This document shows positions 1 to 7,586 of a stretch of DNA of 64,000 bases, piece by piece. Under the pieces are notes generated by a model. It saw only the letters and a program-made list of their open reading frames with translations. It was not told where the DNA came from and did not search any database. The number at the start of each line of letters is the position of its first letter. Position 1 is the stretch's first letter. The position numbers and the translations under genes were made by a program. The stretch is from assembly GCF_009192765.1 (NCBI RefSeq), contig NZ_VOHQ01000013.1, forward strand, positions 62,001 to 126,000, in the 5' to 3' direction. Source of the DNA: Agriterribacter humi (GTDB taxonomy: Bacteria > Bacteroidota > Bacteroidia > Chitinophagales > Chitinophagaceae).

Positions 1-31
1 TTAGTTTCAGGATATGGATTGTCAATTGATT

Positions 32-1015
32 TTAAAAAATCATAGGGCAGCGTAAAATACCTGATGAGCCCCCGTTGCCACCCAAACGAATACCCACTTT
101 AATGCTTGCGGAATAATAAGAATCGTTCCTGGTAGGCGTGCCACGTTTATCTCCTGCATTATAATAGGGAATTCTGGTGCCTGGGCTTACCTGCTGCGCC
201 TTATTGTGCATTTGTTTGGCAATGGTTGCCGTTCTTGATCCCGCACCAAAATAGCTGTCGAAATCGCTGTCGGCAATAAACTCCGTTCCTATATCATCAA
301 TATAATCGGTAAAGGTTTTTCTGTTTACAATTTCAAATGCGGCGTTTACTTTATCGGAAAAATAATAGCGTATACCCACGCCGTAAGGAATATTAATCTG
401 TGTAAGGCTGTATTCTTTTTTGTCGGGATATTGAGGCATGCCCTGACCTTCAGTGCGCAAAGGTTTCAGGTCAACCCATGTTTTTGTGCCATTGGATGCG
501 GTATATTGGCCCTGCGGGTTAAAATGAAAAACGCCTATACCGATCACGCCATAAGGCCGGAATTTGTGATATAAATCCTTGTCATCATCTTCCAGAAACA
601 CCGTGGGATATATTTCACCGGTTAAGGTAACTTCCTGTACAGGTATCCTGGCTGAAAGATTTCTGTTCTTACGGGCAAGTTCAGGACCGCCCTTATCCAC
701 GATGATACTGTCGGCTCCCTCAAGTGTAGTAAAATTTGCGGCAAGCGTTATACCAAAAAGCTCACTCGGACGAATGGTGAGATAAGCACCTTTCATCAGC
801 TTGGTCATTTGGATGTTGTTGTCTTTCAGAAATGTTTTGCCCGTGCCATAGCGCCCGCCCAGGTCGCCAAGAAGATTGGAAGGTCCTATATTGAGGCCTA
901 TCTCGTATACCGGCTTATCAAAAAAGATGTACTGGCTATACGATTTTACTGAAAATAAACTAATGGCCGTAATGATACAGGCACGAAAAATTTTGTTGGG
1001 TAATTTTTGCGTCAT
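32..1015 (-). CDS. DUF6089-like outer-membrane beta-barrel protein
   Basis: Predicted exported beta-barrel of 327 residues. An N-terminal signal peptide is visible: Lys4, Lys8 and Arg11, a hydrophobic stretch at about residues 12-23, and a likely cut near SYSQ (25-28). The mature start has the GxNxGxxNLLGDLGG pattern (about 41-54) typical of the Bacteroidota DUF6089 family, followed by alternating hydrophobic strands and a C-terminal Phe, as in outer-membrane barrels. The function of the family is not known to me; some members are linked to cell-surface assembly or gliding. The gene stands alone. The assignment to the barrel class is firmer than the exact family name. Confidence 0.75.
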   Translation of the reverse strand: MTQKLPNKIFRACIITAISLFSVKSYSQYIFFDKPVYEIGLNIGPSNLLGDLGGRYGTGKTFLKDNNIQMTKLMKGAYLTIRPSELFGITLAANFTTLEGADSIIVDKGGPELARKNRNLSARIPVQEVTLTGEIYPTVFLEDDDKDLYHKFRPYGVIGIGVFHFNPQGQYTASNGTKTWVDLKPLRTEGQGMPQYPDKKEYSLTQINIPYGVGIRYYFSDKVNAAFEIVNRKTFTDYIDDIGTEFIADSDFDSYFGAGSRTATIAKQMHNKAQQVSPGTRIPYYNAGDKRGTPTRNDSYYSASIKVGIRLGGNGGSSGILRCPMIF

Positions 1016-1149
1016 GAGAGCGGATTTAAGCTTTCAAAAAGTATTGGACTGACCTAATTAACGGAGTAAGCTGTAAAATAGTATGGCAGAAAAAGGCGCA
1101 GATCCGGGGGTAATGAATGAGATAAAGCAGATGTGTAAGAGAAATTACT

Positions 1150-1596
1150 TTAAGGCAGGATCATTTTAATATGTTCAATATTGTCTTCCAGGTAGATATC
1201 GCTGTCCTGGACAAATCCCATGCTTTCATAAAATTTTTTAAGATATAACTGGGCGCCGATTTTGATGGGAATGCGCCCAAACAATTGATATACAGCAAGA
1301 ACAGAACGTTCCATTAATGCCTTGCCAACCCCGGTTCCGCGTACCGGTGGAGCATTAACCACCCGTCCGATCGCCGCTTCCTTATACATTATTCCGGGTG
1401 CGAATATGCGGGTATAAGCCACTAATTTGTTTTCTTTCCATGCGCATAAGTGCCACGCTTTCTGATCATTATCATCGGCATCTAAGAAAGCGCATTGTTG
1501 TTCCACTATAAATACTTCCATGCGCAACCGCATAATTTTGTACAACTCATGAACAGTGAGTTCGTCAAATGTTTTAAGTGTCCATTGCAGCACCAT
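1150..1596 (-). CDS. ElaA-like GNAT N-acetyltransferase
   Basis: A 148-residue acetyltransferase of the GNAT fold, expected to move an acetyl group from acetyl-CoA to an amine; the substrate is unknown. The acetyl-CoA loop is visible as R86-G-T-G-V-G-K92, preceded by the IGRVVNAPP strand. The opening with LRMEVFIVEQQC (about 24-35) is typical of the ElaA subgroup. I start at the ATG whose first base is 1596, because the 30 extra in-frame residues upstream (to 1686) run through a hairpin and repeat-rich spacer and match nothing in the family. It is not clearly in an operon: RarA lies 137 bp upstream on the same strand. Confidence 0.85.
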   Translation of the reverse strand: MVLQWTLKTFDELTVHELYKIMRLRMEVFIVEQQCAFLDADDNDQKAWHLCAWKENKLVAYTRIFAPGIMYKEAAIGRVVNAPPVRGTGVGKALMERSVLAVYQLFGRIPIKIGAQLYLKKFYESMGFVQDSDIYLEDNIEHIKMILP

Positions 1597-1668
1597 AGGA
1601 ATTTGATATATGATAACGAAATACAAAGTTCGAAATCCGAAGTAAAGAACCAAATAACAAGAACCAAA

Positions 1669-1683
1669 CCTGCCTGCGGCAGG
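1669..1683. repeat. short intergenic hairpin repeat
   Basis: CCTGCC-TGC-GGCAGG forms a perfect six-base stem with a three-base loop inside A-rich spacer DNA. The surrounding text, with GAACC and CAAGAACC words at about 1645-1668, resembles an inverted copy at about 48190-48215. I read both as members of a dispersed intergenic repeat family of this genome. Confidence 0.55.
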
Positions 1684-1733
1684 CAAGCCTGTCCGCCGGG
1701 GTGGATAAATCTCAAATCTTAAATTTCAAATCT

Positions 1734-2996
1734 TCAATACCCATATTTATCTTTCCAAAGTTCTTTCAGCCATTTTCTTAATTCTTCTTCCCTGGCATTT
1801 TTGCCCGGATTATAAAAAGCGGTGCCTTTGACCTCGGTGGGCAAATATTCCTGTGGCGAAAAATTTTTCTGATAATCATGCGCATACTGGTAGCCTTTTC
1901 CATAATCTAAGTTTTTCATCAATTTGGTGGGCGCATTGCGTATATGCATGGGCACGGGTAAATCGCCAAATTGTTTAACCGCAGTCAATGCTGCATCTAT
2001 AGCAAGATATGCTGCATTGCTTTTGGGTGATGAAGCAAGATAGGTGGTGCATTGCGATAATATGATCCTGGATTCTGGATAGCCGATCTTATTAACTGCT
2101 TCAAACGTGGCGTTAGCCAGCAAGAGTGCATTGGGGTTGGCATTGCCAATGTCTTCGCTTGCCAGAATGACCAATCTTCTTGCTATAAATTTTACATCCT
2201 CTCCGCCTTCAATCATTCTTGCCAGCCAGTAAACGGCTGCATTGGGATCGCTGCCGCGGATGGATTTAATGAATGCTGAAATAATATCATAGTGCTGTTC
2301 CCCGCTTTTGTCGTACAGTGCAATGCGTTTTTGGGCAATATCCATTACCAGGTCATCCGTTACGGATATGGATTCATTCCCGGGAACGCCGTCTGCAACC
2401 AATTCCAGCAGGTTCAGTAATTTCCTGGCATCGCCACCTGAAATATTCAAAAGCGCGGCAGTTTCTTTGAATGTTATTTTGCGTTTACTGAGCACCACAT
2501 CTTTTTCGATAGCCAGTGTCAGTAATTTTTTTAAAGCGGTTTCATCAAGTGGCTTTAATACGTACACCAAACATCGGCTCAGTAAGGCCGCATTTACTTC
2601 AAAGGATGGATTTTCGGTTGTTGCTCCAATGAGGGTGATCGTGCCCTTTTCTACAGCCCCCAGCAAAGCATCCTGCTGACCTTTGTTAAAGCGATGAATT
2701 TCATCAATGAACAAAATGCTTTCGGGCTGAAGCTTTGCTTTTTCAATTACTTCCCTTACTTCTTTTACACCGGCGCTTATGGCGCTCAACGTATAAAAGG
2801 GAACATTAAGCGTATGTGCGATAATGTTAGCAATGGTTGTTTTGCCAACACCGGGCGGCCCCCATAAGATCATGGAAGGGATTTTGCCTTGTTGTATGGC
2901 TTTACGCAATATGCTTCCCTGTCCGGTAAGATGTTCCTGTCCTACAAGCTCGTCTAATGATTGTGGTCGTAACCGTTCTGCCAGTGGAGCTGCCAT
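1734..2996 (-). CDS. rarA: Replication-associated recombination protein A (RarA/MgsA AAA+ ATPase)
   Basis: A 420-residue AAA+ ATPase of the RarA/MgsA/WRNIP1 family, a clamp-loader relative that acts at stalled replication forks. Visible: a typical opening with LAERLRPQSLDELVGQEHL, Walker A at about 46-54 (GPPGVGKTT), Walker B ILFIDEIHRF (about 94-103), sensor-1 GATTENPSF, and the C-terminal tetramerisation region with the DYGKGYQYAHDY motif. Length is normal. The start is the ATG ending at 2996 (MAAPLAERLRP). The reading frame stays open for 44 codons upstream, but that part is not conserved sequence and crosses a spacer. Confidence 0.95.
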   Translation of the reverse strand: MAAPLAERLRPQSLDELVGQEHLTGQGSILRKAIQQGKIPSMILWGPPGVGKTTIANIIAHTLNVPFYTLSAISAGVKEVREVIEKAKLQPESILFIDEIHRFNKGQQDALLGAVEKGTITLIGATTENPSFEVNAALLSRCLVYVLKPLDETALKKLLTLAIEKDVVLSKRKITFKETAALLNISGGDARKLLNLLELVADGVPGNESISVTDDLVMDIAQKRIALYDKSGEQHYDIISAFIKSIRGSDPNAAVYWLARMIEGGEDVKFIARRLVILASEDIGNANPNALLLANATFEAVNKIGYPESRIILSQCTTYLASSPKSNAAYLAIDAALTAVKQFGDLPVPMHIRNAPTKLMKNLDYGKGYQYAHDYQKNFSPQEYLPTEVKGTAFYNPGKNAREEELRKWLKELWKDKYGY

Positions 2997-3166
2997 AGTG
3001 GAGCAAAAATAAGTGATAAGTTCAATTCGATGGTTAAGTGAATTTATGGAGAGGGGGAAACCGGGTGCAGCAGGTGTTACACCTGGCAGGAAAATAAAAA
3101 TGCGAAGTAATGAAACTTCGCATAGCATTTGTTTTAGTATAGTAATACTGCCGGTGCAAAAAGCGC

Positions 3167-3346
3167 TTATTCCAATCCCATAAAAAAAGCAGATGGAAAG
3201 GACTGGGCTGCGGGCGGCGTAATCAATCTTTCATTTACAGCCTGGTCTTTTGCGGGTTCCGTTCCGGCATGTAAGGTATGATGCAGTACGATGCATAATG
3301 CTATCAGTGAAATAAGCATTAAAATGGAATGAAAATTCTTTTTCAT
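3167..3346 (-). CDS. small single-span membrane or secreted peptide
   Basis: Hypothetical 59-residue protein. I start at MKKNFHSILML (ATG ending 3346); a start 14 codons upstream is possible but would overlap the preceding gene. It has a KK start, a hydrophobic helix at about 6-26 ending near LHAG, and a short hydrophilic tail, so it is either exported or anchored in the inner membrane. It is the last gene of the ABC/GntR/GIN operon, 19 bp after the GIN gene. I do not recognise a family. Confidence 0.55.
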   Translation of the reverse strand: MKKNFHSILMLISLIALCIVLHHTLHAGTEPAKDQAVNERLITPPAAQSFPSAFFMGLE

Positions 3347-3365
3347 GATTTGATATATTAATATT

Positions 3366-4037
3366 TTAAAGGATTGTTTTTTCTGCAATCATGCGCATGG
3401 TCTTGCCATTCACATTCAGCGTTGCACTGTCTTCCAGCAACAGGTTCCCGATTTGTTGTATACTGCCCTGCTCATTGTTGAACCTGCTGCCATCAGCCAG
3501 TTGGAGATTAAGCCATTTTACATCGGCAGTACTACCCAGGGTAATTGCACCACTGCGTTTAACATTCACCGTTAAGCTGTCGGCCGATCCATTGAATGTT
3601 ACATCTCCTTCAGCGCCGATATTCATTGTGGCGCCCGTTAGGGCAACAGGATCAATTTCAGCATTCGCAGAATCAATGGAAAGCTTTATAAAACCAGGAC
3701 AGTATACAGTAACCGGCAAATAGCCGTGCTGATTTTTTGAGCGCAGCGTTAAAACACCGGCTTCCGACTGAAATTGAATTTGATCTTTATTCCAGTTGTC
3801 TACACGTATGGCAAAGCTGTCGGAATACTTTATCGAAATATGGCCCCGTTTAAATCCGCCCAGGTCTATCTCGGTAAAATGATCTACTATGGTAAGCGCG
3901 CTTCTTTCATTTTCTACCTGCTGTTCTGTAACGTATTCACCGTTTTTATACTTCGCGTATAAGGAAGCATATACAAAAAGTATTATTATAAATGGCAGAA
4001 CGAATAAGCTCAATAATATTTTGTTACTTGTTTTCAT
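3366..4037 (-). CDS. GIN/DUF2807-like beta-helical protein
   Basis: A 223-residue protein with an N-terminal membrane segment (about 7-27), then repeated beta-strand turns such as SIDSANAEIDPVALTGATMN and NVKRSGAITLGS, the pattern of the head-GIN (DUF2807) auto-transporter-adhesin-like fold of Bacteroidota. It would sit outside the inner membrane, anchored by the N-terminal helix. Its place 14 bp after a GntR regulator and downstream of an ABC transporter suggests a role in an envelope stress response; this is inference from context. Confidence 0.65.
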   Translation of the reverse strand: MKTSNKILLSLFVLPFIIILFVYASLYAKYKNGEYVTEQQVENERSALTIVDHFTEIDLGGFKRGHISIKYSDSFAIRVDNWNKDQIQFQSEAGVLTLRSKNQHGYLPVTVYCPGFIKLSIDSANAEIDPVALTGATMNIGAEGDVTFNGSADSLTVNVKRSGAITLGSTADVKWLNLQLADGSRFNNEQGSIQQIGNLLLEDSATLNVNGKTMRMIAEKTIL

Positions 4038-4051
4038 ACCGTGGTATTGTG

Positions 4052-4423
4052 TTATGAAAAGTTTTGTTTAATGAATTTTTCAAACCGGGGTTTCAATTCT
4101 TCTGTATTCATACCCAGCAGGTACATATTCCTGAATACACCGGGCAGGTCTTTCTGCAGAAATTCTTCCTTCCGGTAACCAAGGGCATGTTCCCTGGCAT
4201 TGGTAGTTACAAAGTAGCCAATGCCCCGCTGGTTATAAATGATCTCCTGTTGCTGTAAAAAATCGAATGTGCGCATAACGGTATTGGGGTTCACTTCTAA
4301 TTGCACTGCCAGCTCTCTCACCGATGGAATGCGTTGTTCCGTCTTCCATTCCCCGAGCAGGATCTTCTCGCACACGTAATCTGCTATCTGCAGGTATATT
4401 GACTGACTATCTTTGAATTGCAT
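4052..4423 (-). CDS. GntR-family transcriptional regulator, YtrA subfamily
   Basis: A 123-residue regulator: an N-terminal winged helix-turn-helix of GntR type (QRIPSVRELAVQLEVNPNTVMRTFDFL, about 30-56, where RIPSVRELA and NPNTV are hallmark words) and a short helical C-terminal tail of about 45 residues instead of a full ligand domain, as in the YtrA subfamily. YtrA-type regulators usually sit in an operon with an ABC exporter and repress it. Here the ATPase and permease are upstream in the same operon, and a palindrome that fits this family lies at the promoter (6081-6104), so autoregulation is likely. Confidence 0.9.
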   Translation of the reverse strand: MQFKDSQSIYLQIADYVCEKILLGEWKTEQRIPSVRELAVQLEVNPNTVMRTFDFLQQQEIIYNQRGIGYFVTTNAREHALGYRKEEFLQKDLPGVFRNMYLLGMNTEELKPRFEKFIKQNFS

Positions 4424-4450
4424 GGTTACAAATTTTTAATAGGTACACGA

Positions 4451-5224
4451 TCATATTTCTTTTTCTTTCAGCCTGAAATAAGTTGCTACCCAAAAAACAG
4501 GCGCCCATATAAACTTCGCGAATGCTATAACCGCATCCTCAATCCAGGGTGCTAACCGGTATAGTTTCATTTCATTATCGCCATATACTGCAAAGCTGGT
4601 TAACCCCCGCATACTAATATTGTGAGGCAATAAATTTTTCGCGAAGAATATGCCTGCCAGCATAAAAAGAAATATGATAAACAATGCTGCCAGTATGGTT
4701 TTTATAAATGCAAACCTCTCAAAATACACGGAGCCCAGGATGAACAGGGACTGCAGCGCCAAAAAAATGTAGAAAAATAGTATTGCAGGTTCTTTCAGGT
4801 TGCTCATATACCGGATATCGTTATCGGGATTGATCCGGATAAAAGCAAAAGTGATTTGCTGTATTATGAAAAAACTCACAAGGTAAACCACCAAAAAAGC
4901 AATAAGAGAATAAAAAATACCACAAAATAATTTTTCCAAATGTGTAGCTGGAATGCTGAGCCAATAAGTACCCTTGGCTTTATCGCTTAATGCACCGAAG
5001 GTAGTACTGGCAAATATTAACCCTGCGCCAAAAAGAAGGATAAGGAAAACAATATAAGTATCTTCTTCATCATAACGGTTTTCGTTTGCAATAGCCCAAA
5101 AAATAAATATGATGGCAAGCAAACCTATAAGTGCCAGTATAGACAAGCTGTAAAGCTTCGCATTGTCGAACCATTGTTTTTTTATGAGCAGCCCCAGCCT
5201 TGAGAAACTAAATGAATTGTTCAT
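4451..5224 (-). CDS. ABC transporter permease (ABC-2 type)
   Basis: A 257-residue membrane protein with about six hydrophobic helices (for example about 25-45, 57-76, 105-127, 150-166, 171-195 and the C-terminal region), matching the small permeases paired with YtrA-type regulators. It lies 13 bp after its ATPase and 27 bp before the GntR gene in one minus-strand operon. The substrate is unknown; relatives export antibiotics or respond to cell-envelope stress. Confidence 0.85.
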   Translation of the reverse strand: MNNSFSFSRLGLLIKKQWFDNAKLYSLSILALIGLLAIIFIFWAIANENRYDEEDTYIVFLILLFGAGLIFASTTFGALSDKAKGTYWLSIPATHLEKLFCGIFYSLIAFLVVYLVSFFIIQQITFAFIRINPDNDIRYMSNLKEPAILFFYIFLALQSLFILGSVYFERFAFIKTILAALFIIFLFMLAGIFFAKNLLPHNISMRGLTSFAVYGDNEMKLYRLAPWIEDAVIAFAKFIWAPVFWVATYFRLKEKEI

Positions 5225-5237
5225 GTTAATGTCTTTA

Positions 5238-6068
5238 TCAGTTAAAAGCAGAATGAATTTTGTCGCGGTTTACAATAATGGCTTTGTACAGCATTTCAAG
5301 ATCCAGGCGGCTTTCTTCATGCGCAGTATTACGGGTGATGATAGCATTGCCTTTTAATGAAGGTTCGCTGTATAGTGATTGCTGAATTTCTTCGGGATCA
5401 AAGGAAATTTTGAAGTTCAGTTGATGTGTGATCTGTTCAATGGTTTGATCAAACAGGATTTTTCCTTCGTCAATAATGGTAATGCGGTCAATAAGGTTTT
5501 CAAGATCTTTTACCTGGTGTGTGCTGATGATAATGGATTTGTTTTCGTCTAAGGCACTTGCAATTACCTTGCGAAACTGGCTCTTGCTCATAATATCCAA
5601 CCCATTGGTGGGTTCATCCATGAGCAATAAAGCAGTATTACAGGCCAATCCAAAACTGATAAGTGTTTTTTTCTTTTGCCCGTAGCTCATGCTTTGAATC
5701 GTATTATCAACCGGTATTTCAAACTCGCTGAGGTAGCGGTTAAATTGATCGTAGTTGAATTTGGGATAGAATGGCGCATTGTACTTTGCCAGTCTTGCCG
5801 GAGTGATATCAGGGAGGAAAAACTCCTCTGCTATCATAAATACTTCCTGCAAAAAGGAGGGCTTTCTTTTACCCGGAACTTCGTTGGCTACAGCAATACT
5901 TCCCGTATCAGGGAAAAGCGTTCCTGCAATATTGCGTAAGAGCGTGGATTTACCGGTGCCGTTTTTGCCCAGTAAACCATAAATAAAACCCGGTTGTAAC
6001 TGAAGGCTCAACCCGGTGAACACTTTTTTTTTGCGATAGGCAAAGTGAAGATTTTGAACAGAAACCAT
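5238..6068 (-). CDS. ABC transporter ATP-binding protein
   Basis: A 276-residue ATPase and first gene of the operon. Walker A is at about 34-41 (GKNGTGKS), the signature is MSYGQKKK in place of LSGGQ, Walker B is LLLMDEPTNGLD, and the switch histidine is in IIISTHQVKD. The final 70 residues form the short C-terminal region seen in ABC-2 exporters. It powers the permease encoded next. Start ATG at 6068 fits the promoter 38 bp upstream. Confidence 0.93.
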   Translation of the reverse strand: MVSVQNLHFAYRKKKVFTGLSLQLQPGFIYGLLGKNGTGKSTLLRNIAGTLFPDTGSIAVANEVPGKRKPSFLQEVFMIAEEFFLPDITPARLAKYNAPFYPKFNYDQFNRYLSEFEIPVDNTIQSMSYGQKKKTLISFGLACNTALLLMDEPTNGLDIMSKSQFRKVIASALDENKSIIISTHQVKDLENLIDRITIIDEGKILFDQTIEQITHQLNFKISFDPEEIQQSLYSEPSLKGNAIITRNTAHEESRLDLEMLYKAIIVNRDKIHSAFN

Positions 6069-6080
6069 ATTTAGTGATTT

Positions 6081-6104
6081 AGTGTACTATCGTATTAGTA
6101 CACT
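6081..6104. promoter_or_regulatory. palindromic operator for the YtrA-type regulator
   Basis: Perfect inverted repeat: AGTGTACT (6081-6088), 8 bp, AGTACACT (6097-6104). The outer arms read AGTGTA-N12-TACACT, close to the AGTGTA-N13-TACACT site known for Bacillus YtrA. It lies directly downstream of the -7 element and 13 bp before the ABC ATPase start, where bound regulator would block transcription. Confidence 0.75.
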
Positions 6105-6105
6105 G

Positions 6106-6136
6106 CAAATATAATACTGCTTTTGAGCTTTCCAAA
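6106..6136 (-). promoter_or_regulatory. Bacteroidota-type promoter of the ABC/GntR operon
   Basis: On the minus strand: TTTG (6133-6136), exactly 19 bp, then TATATTTG (6106-6113), which matches the Bacteroidota consensus TTTG-N19-TAnnTTTG without mismatch. It faces the ABC ATPase gene, and the predicted transcript start falls in the operator palindrome. Confidence 0.8.
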
Positions 6137-6956
6137 TTTTTATTAAACATTTTTTTGATCCGGGTGCGCGATTATTATTATAAATAATTATTAATCAATT
6201 ATTTACATGGTATAAATTGCCTTGCTACCGCCTTTCCCCCTTTTAGTATCTTAATTTCATGACCGATACAGTTTATCCCAGAACAGACACCGGCGCTATA
6301 AACCAGTAACAATACAAATACATAGACACAGTAGGAACATAGAAATACAGTAGGAGGGAAAACCTATGTGCTCCTATGTGCCTATGATCCTCCTATGTGA
6401 TAAGAAAAGAAACGAACACATAGACACAGTAGGAACATAGAAACACAGTAGAAGAAAAAAATTTATGTGCTCCTATGTGCCTATGATTCTATGTGATCAG
6501 AAAAGAAAACGAACCCGTAGACACACAGTAGAAAAGAAAAAACCTATGTGCTCCTATGTGCCTATGATTCTATGCGTTAAGAAAAAGAAGATAAACGCAA
6601 TAGCCACAATCGAAAGAATAAGAAAAACTATGTGTACCTATGTGCCTCCTATGATCCTCCTATGCAAAAAATGCATAGACACTGTAGGACAGCAATGCTA
6701 ATAATATAAAAGAACATGAGGTAACAAAAATACCACAAAAAGGTTATTGCATTCAATATAGAAACTGTTTACCTTAGTCCGGAAACACCATTCCGCATAC
6801 CGAAAACAAACTTCCGCACTCCTTTTATTCTAATCTGGTAACAAAATCCATATCACATCACGGGAAAAGCAGATTCCGGGAATTTGCTGATTGATACCTG
6901 TAATTTTTTTGTGCTATGATAATGGACCCATTCTTCACCACTGAAACGCATCTGGT
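6137..6956. other. non-coding spacer before the eCIS locus
   Basis: About 820 bp with no convincing gene. It holds the hairpin array at 6321-6694 and an A-rich stretch of about 260 bp upstream of the first eCIS gene that should carry the operon promoter. I could not find a clean TAnnTTTG box there; the closest is TTTTTTTG at 6904-6911 with TTTG at 6883-6886 (17 bp spacing), which is weak. An open frame across the repeats (6465-6701) is an artefact of the repeat. Confidence 0.6.
6321..6694. repeat. array of four imperfect hairpin repeats
   Basis: The word CTATGTGCTCCTATGTG recurs at 6364, 6463 (first base changed) and 6544, with a diverged copy at 6628, so units are spaced 99, 81 and 84 bp. 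Each is preceded by a roughly complementary arm such as CATAGACACAGTAGGAACAT (6321-6340; 6419-6438; shorter at 6511). Each unit could fold into a stem of about 20 bp. A half unit closes the array at 6674-6694. It looks like an expanded REP-type intergenic element. Confidence 0.7.
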
Positions 6957-7586
6957 ATGATACACGAAGCACTTGGTTTACTGCGCCGGGAACTGGTTAC
7001 CTATCTTTCCTCGCATGGGTATACCACTGCGGAAGATATAGTGGTAATAGAAAATATAGGGCTTTTTGAATCCTCCACCAGTGGCGTGAACTTAGATGAT
7101 AAGATTGTTTTTACACTGGTGAACATCGAAGAAGAAAGTACATTAAAGAACGCTCCATTCGTTAAAAAGGAATTTGCAAATCCTGCCCTGTATGAAAATC
7201 CACCTGTTTTTCTGAATCTATACCTGCTTATTACAGCATGCAACAAATCGGCGGATAATAACAGTTACACAGACGCGCTGGAAAGGCTGTCGCTGGTCAT
7301 CGCTTTTTTCCAGAGTAAAAACGCCTTTTCTGCAGGCGGTTCTGTTTCGGGAGGTACATCTTCCTTTACTAGCGAAGACCTGCTGGAACTCACTATCCGC
7401 CACGAAATGTATACACTCAGCTTTGAACAGGTTAATCATTTATGGGGTACGCTGGGTGGTAAGCAGATGCCTTTTGTGTTGTATAAACTCCGGCTTGTAG
7501 CCATTACCGAACGTAAGGTGCTGAGAGAAGTGCCGTTGATCGAAGAAATCGAAACCAATCTTACAAAAATGCCAATCGGTTATTGA
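6957..7586 (+). CDS. eCIS DUF4255 protein (Afp16/Pvc16-like cap)
   Basis: A 209-residue member of the DUF4255 (Pvc16 N-terminal) family, which caps or terminates the tube-sheath in contractile injection systems. Visible: the opening MIHEALGLLRRELVTYL, the strand-rich segment with IVFTLVNIEEES (about 50-61), the PPVFLNLYLLITA block (about 82-94) and the closing VLYKLRLVAITE region. These blocks are characteristic. It is the first gene of the eCIS locus and overlaps the next gene by one base (TGATG). Confidence 0.9.
   Translation: MIHEALGLLRRELVTYLSSHGYTTAEDIVVIENIGLFESSTSGVNLDDKIVFTLVNIEEESTLKNAPFVKKEFANPALYENPPVFLNLYLLITACNKSADNNSYTDALERLSLVIAFFQSKNAFSAGGSVSGGTSSFTSEDLLELTIRHEMYTLSFEQVNHLWGTLGGKQMPFVLYKLRLVAITERKVLREVPLIEEIETNLTKMPIGY

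Noticed and set aside
3004-3011. TATTTTTG (minus strand) as promoter of rarA
   Set aside because: It matches TAnnTTTG but is only 7 bp from the ATG and has no TTTG at -33, so the transcript would have almost no leader; not convincing.
2997-3128. 44-residue N-terminal extension of RarA
   Set aside because: The extension is not RarA-like, and family members start at the LAERLRPQSLDELVGQ region shortly after the ATG at 2996.
6321-6694. Possible CRISPR array
   Set aside because: The units are imperfect inverted repeats of 81-99 bp with related, not unique, sequence between them, and no cas gene is near.
6465-6701. 78-codon open frame on the plus strand across the hairpin repeats
   Set aside because: It is read entirely from the repeat units (CSYVPMILC-like words recur with them), so it is an artefact of repeats and not a gene.
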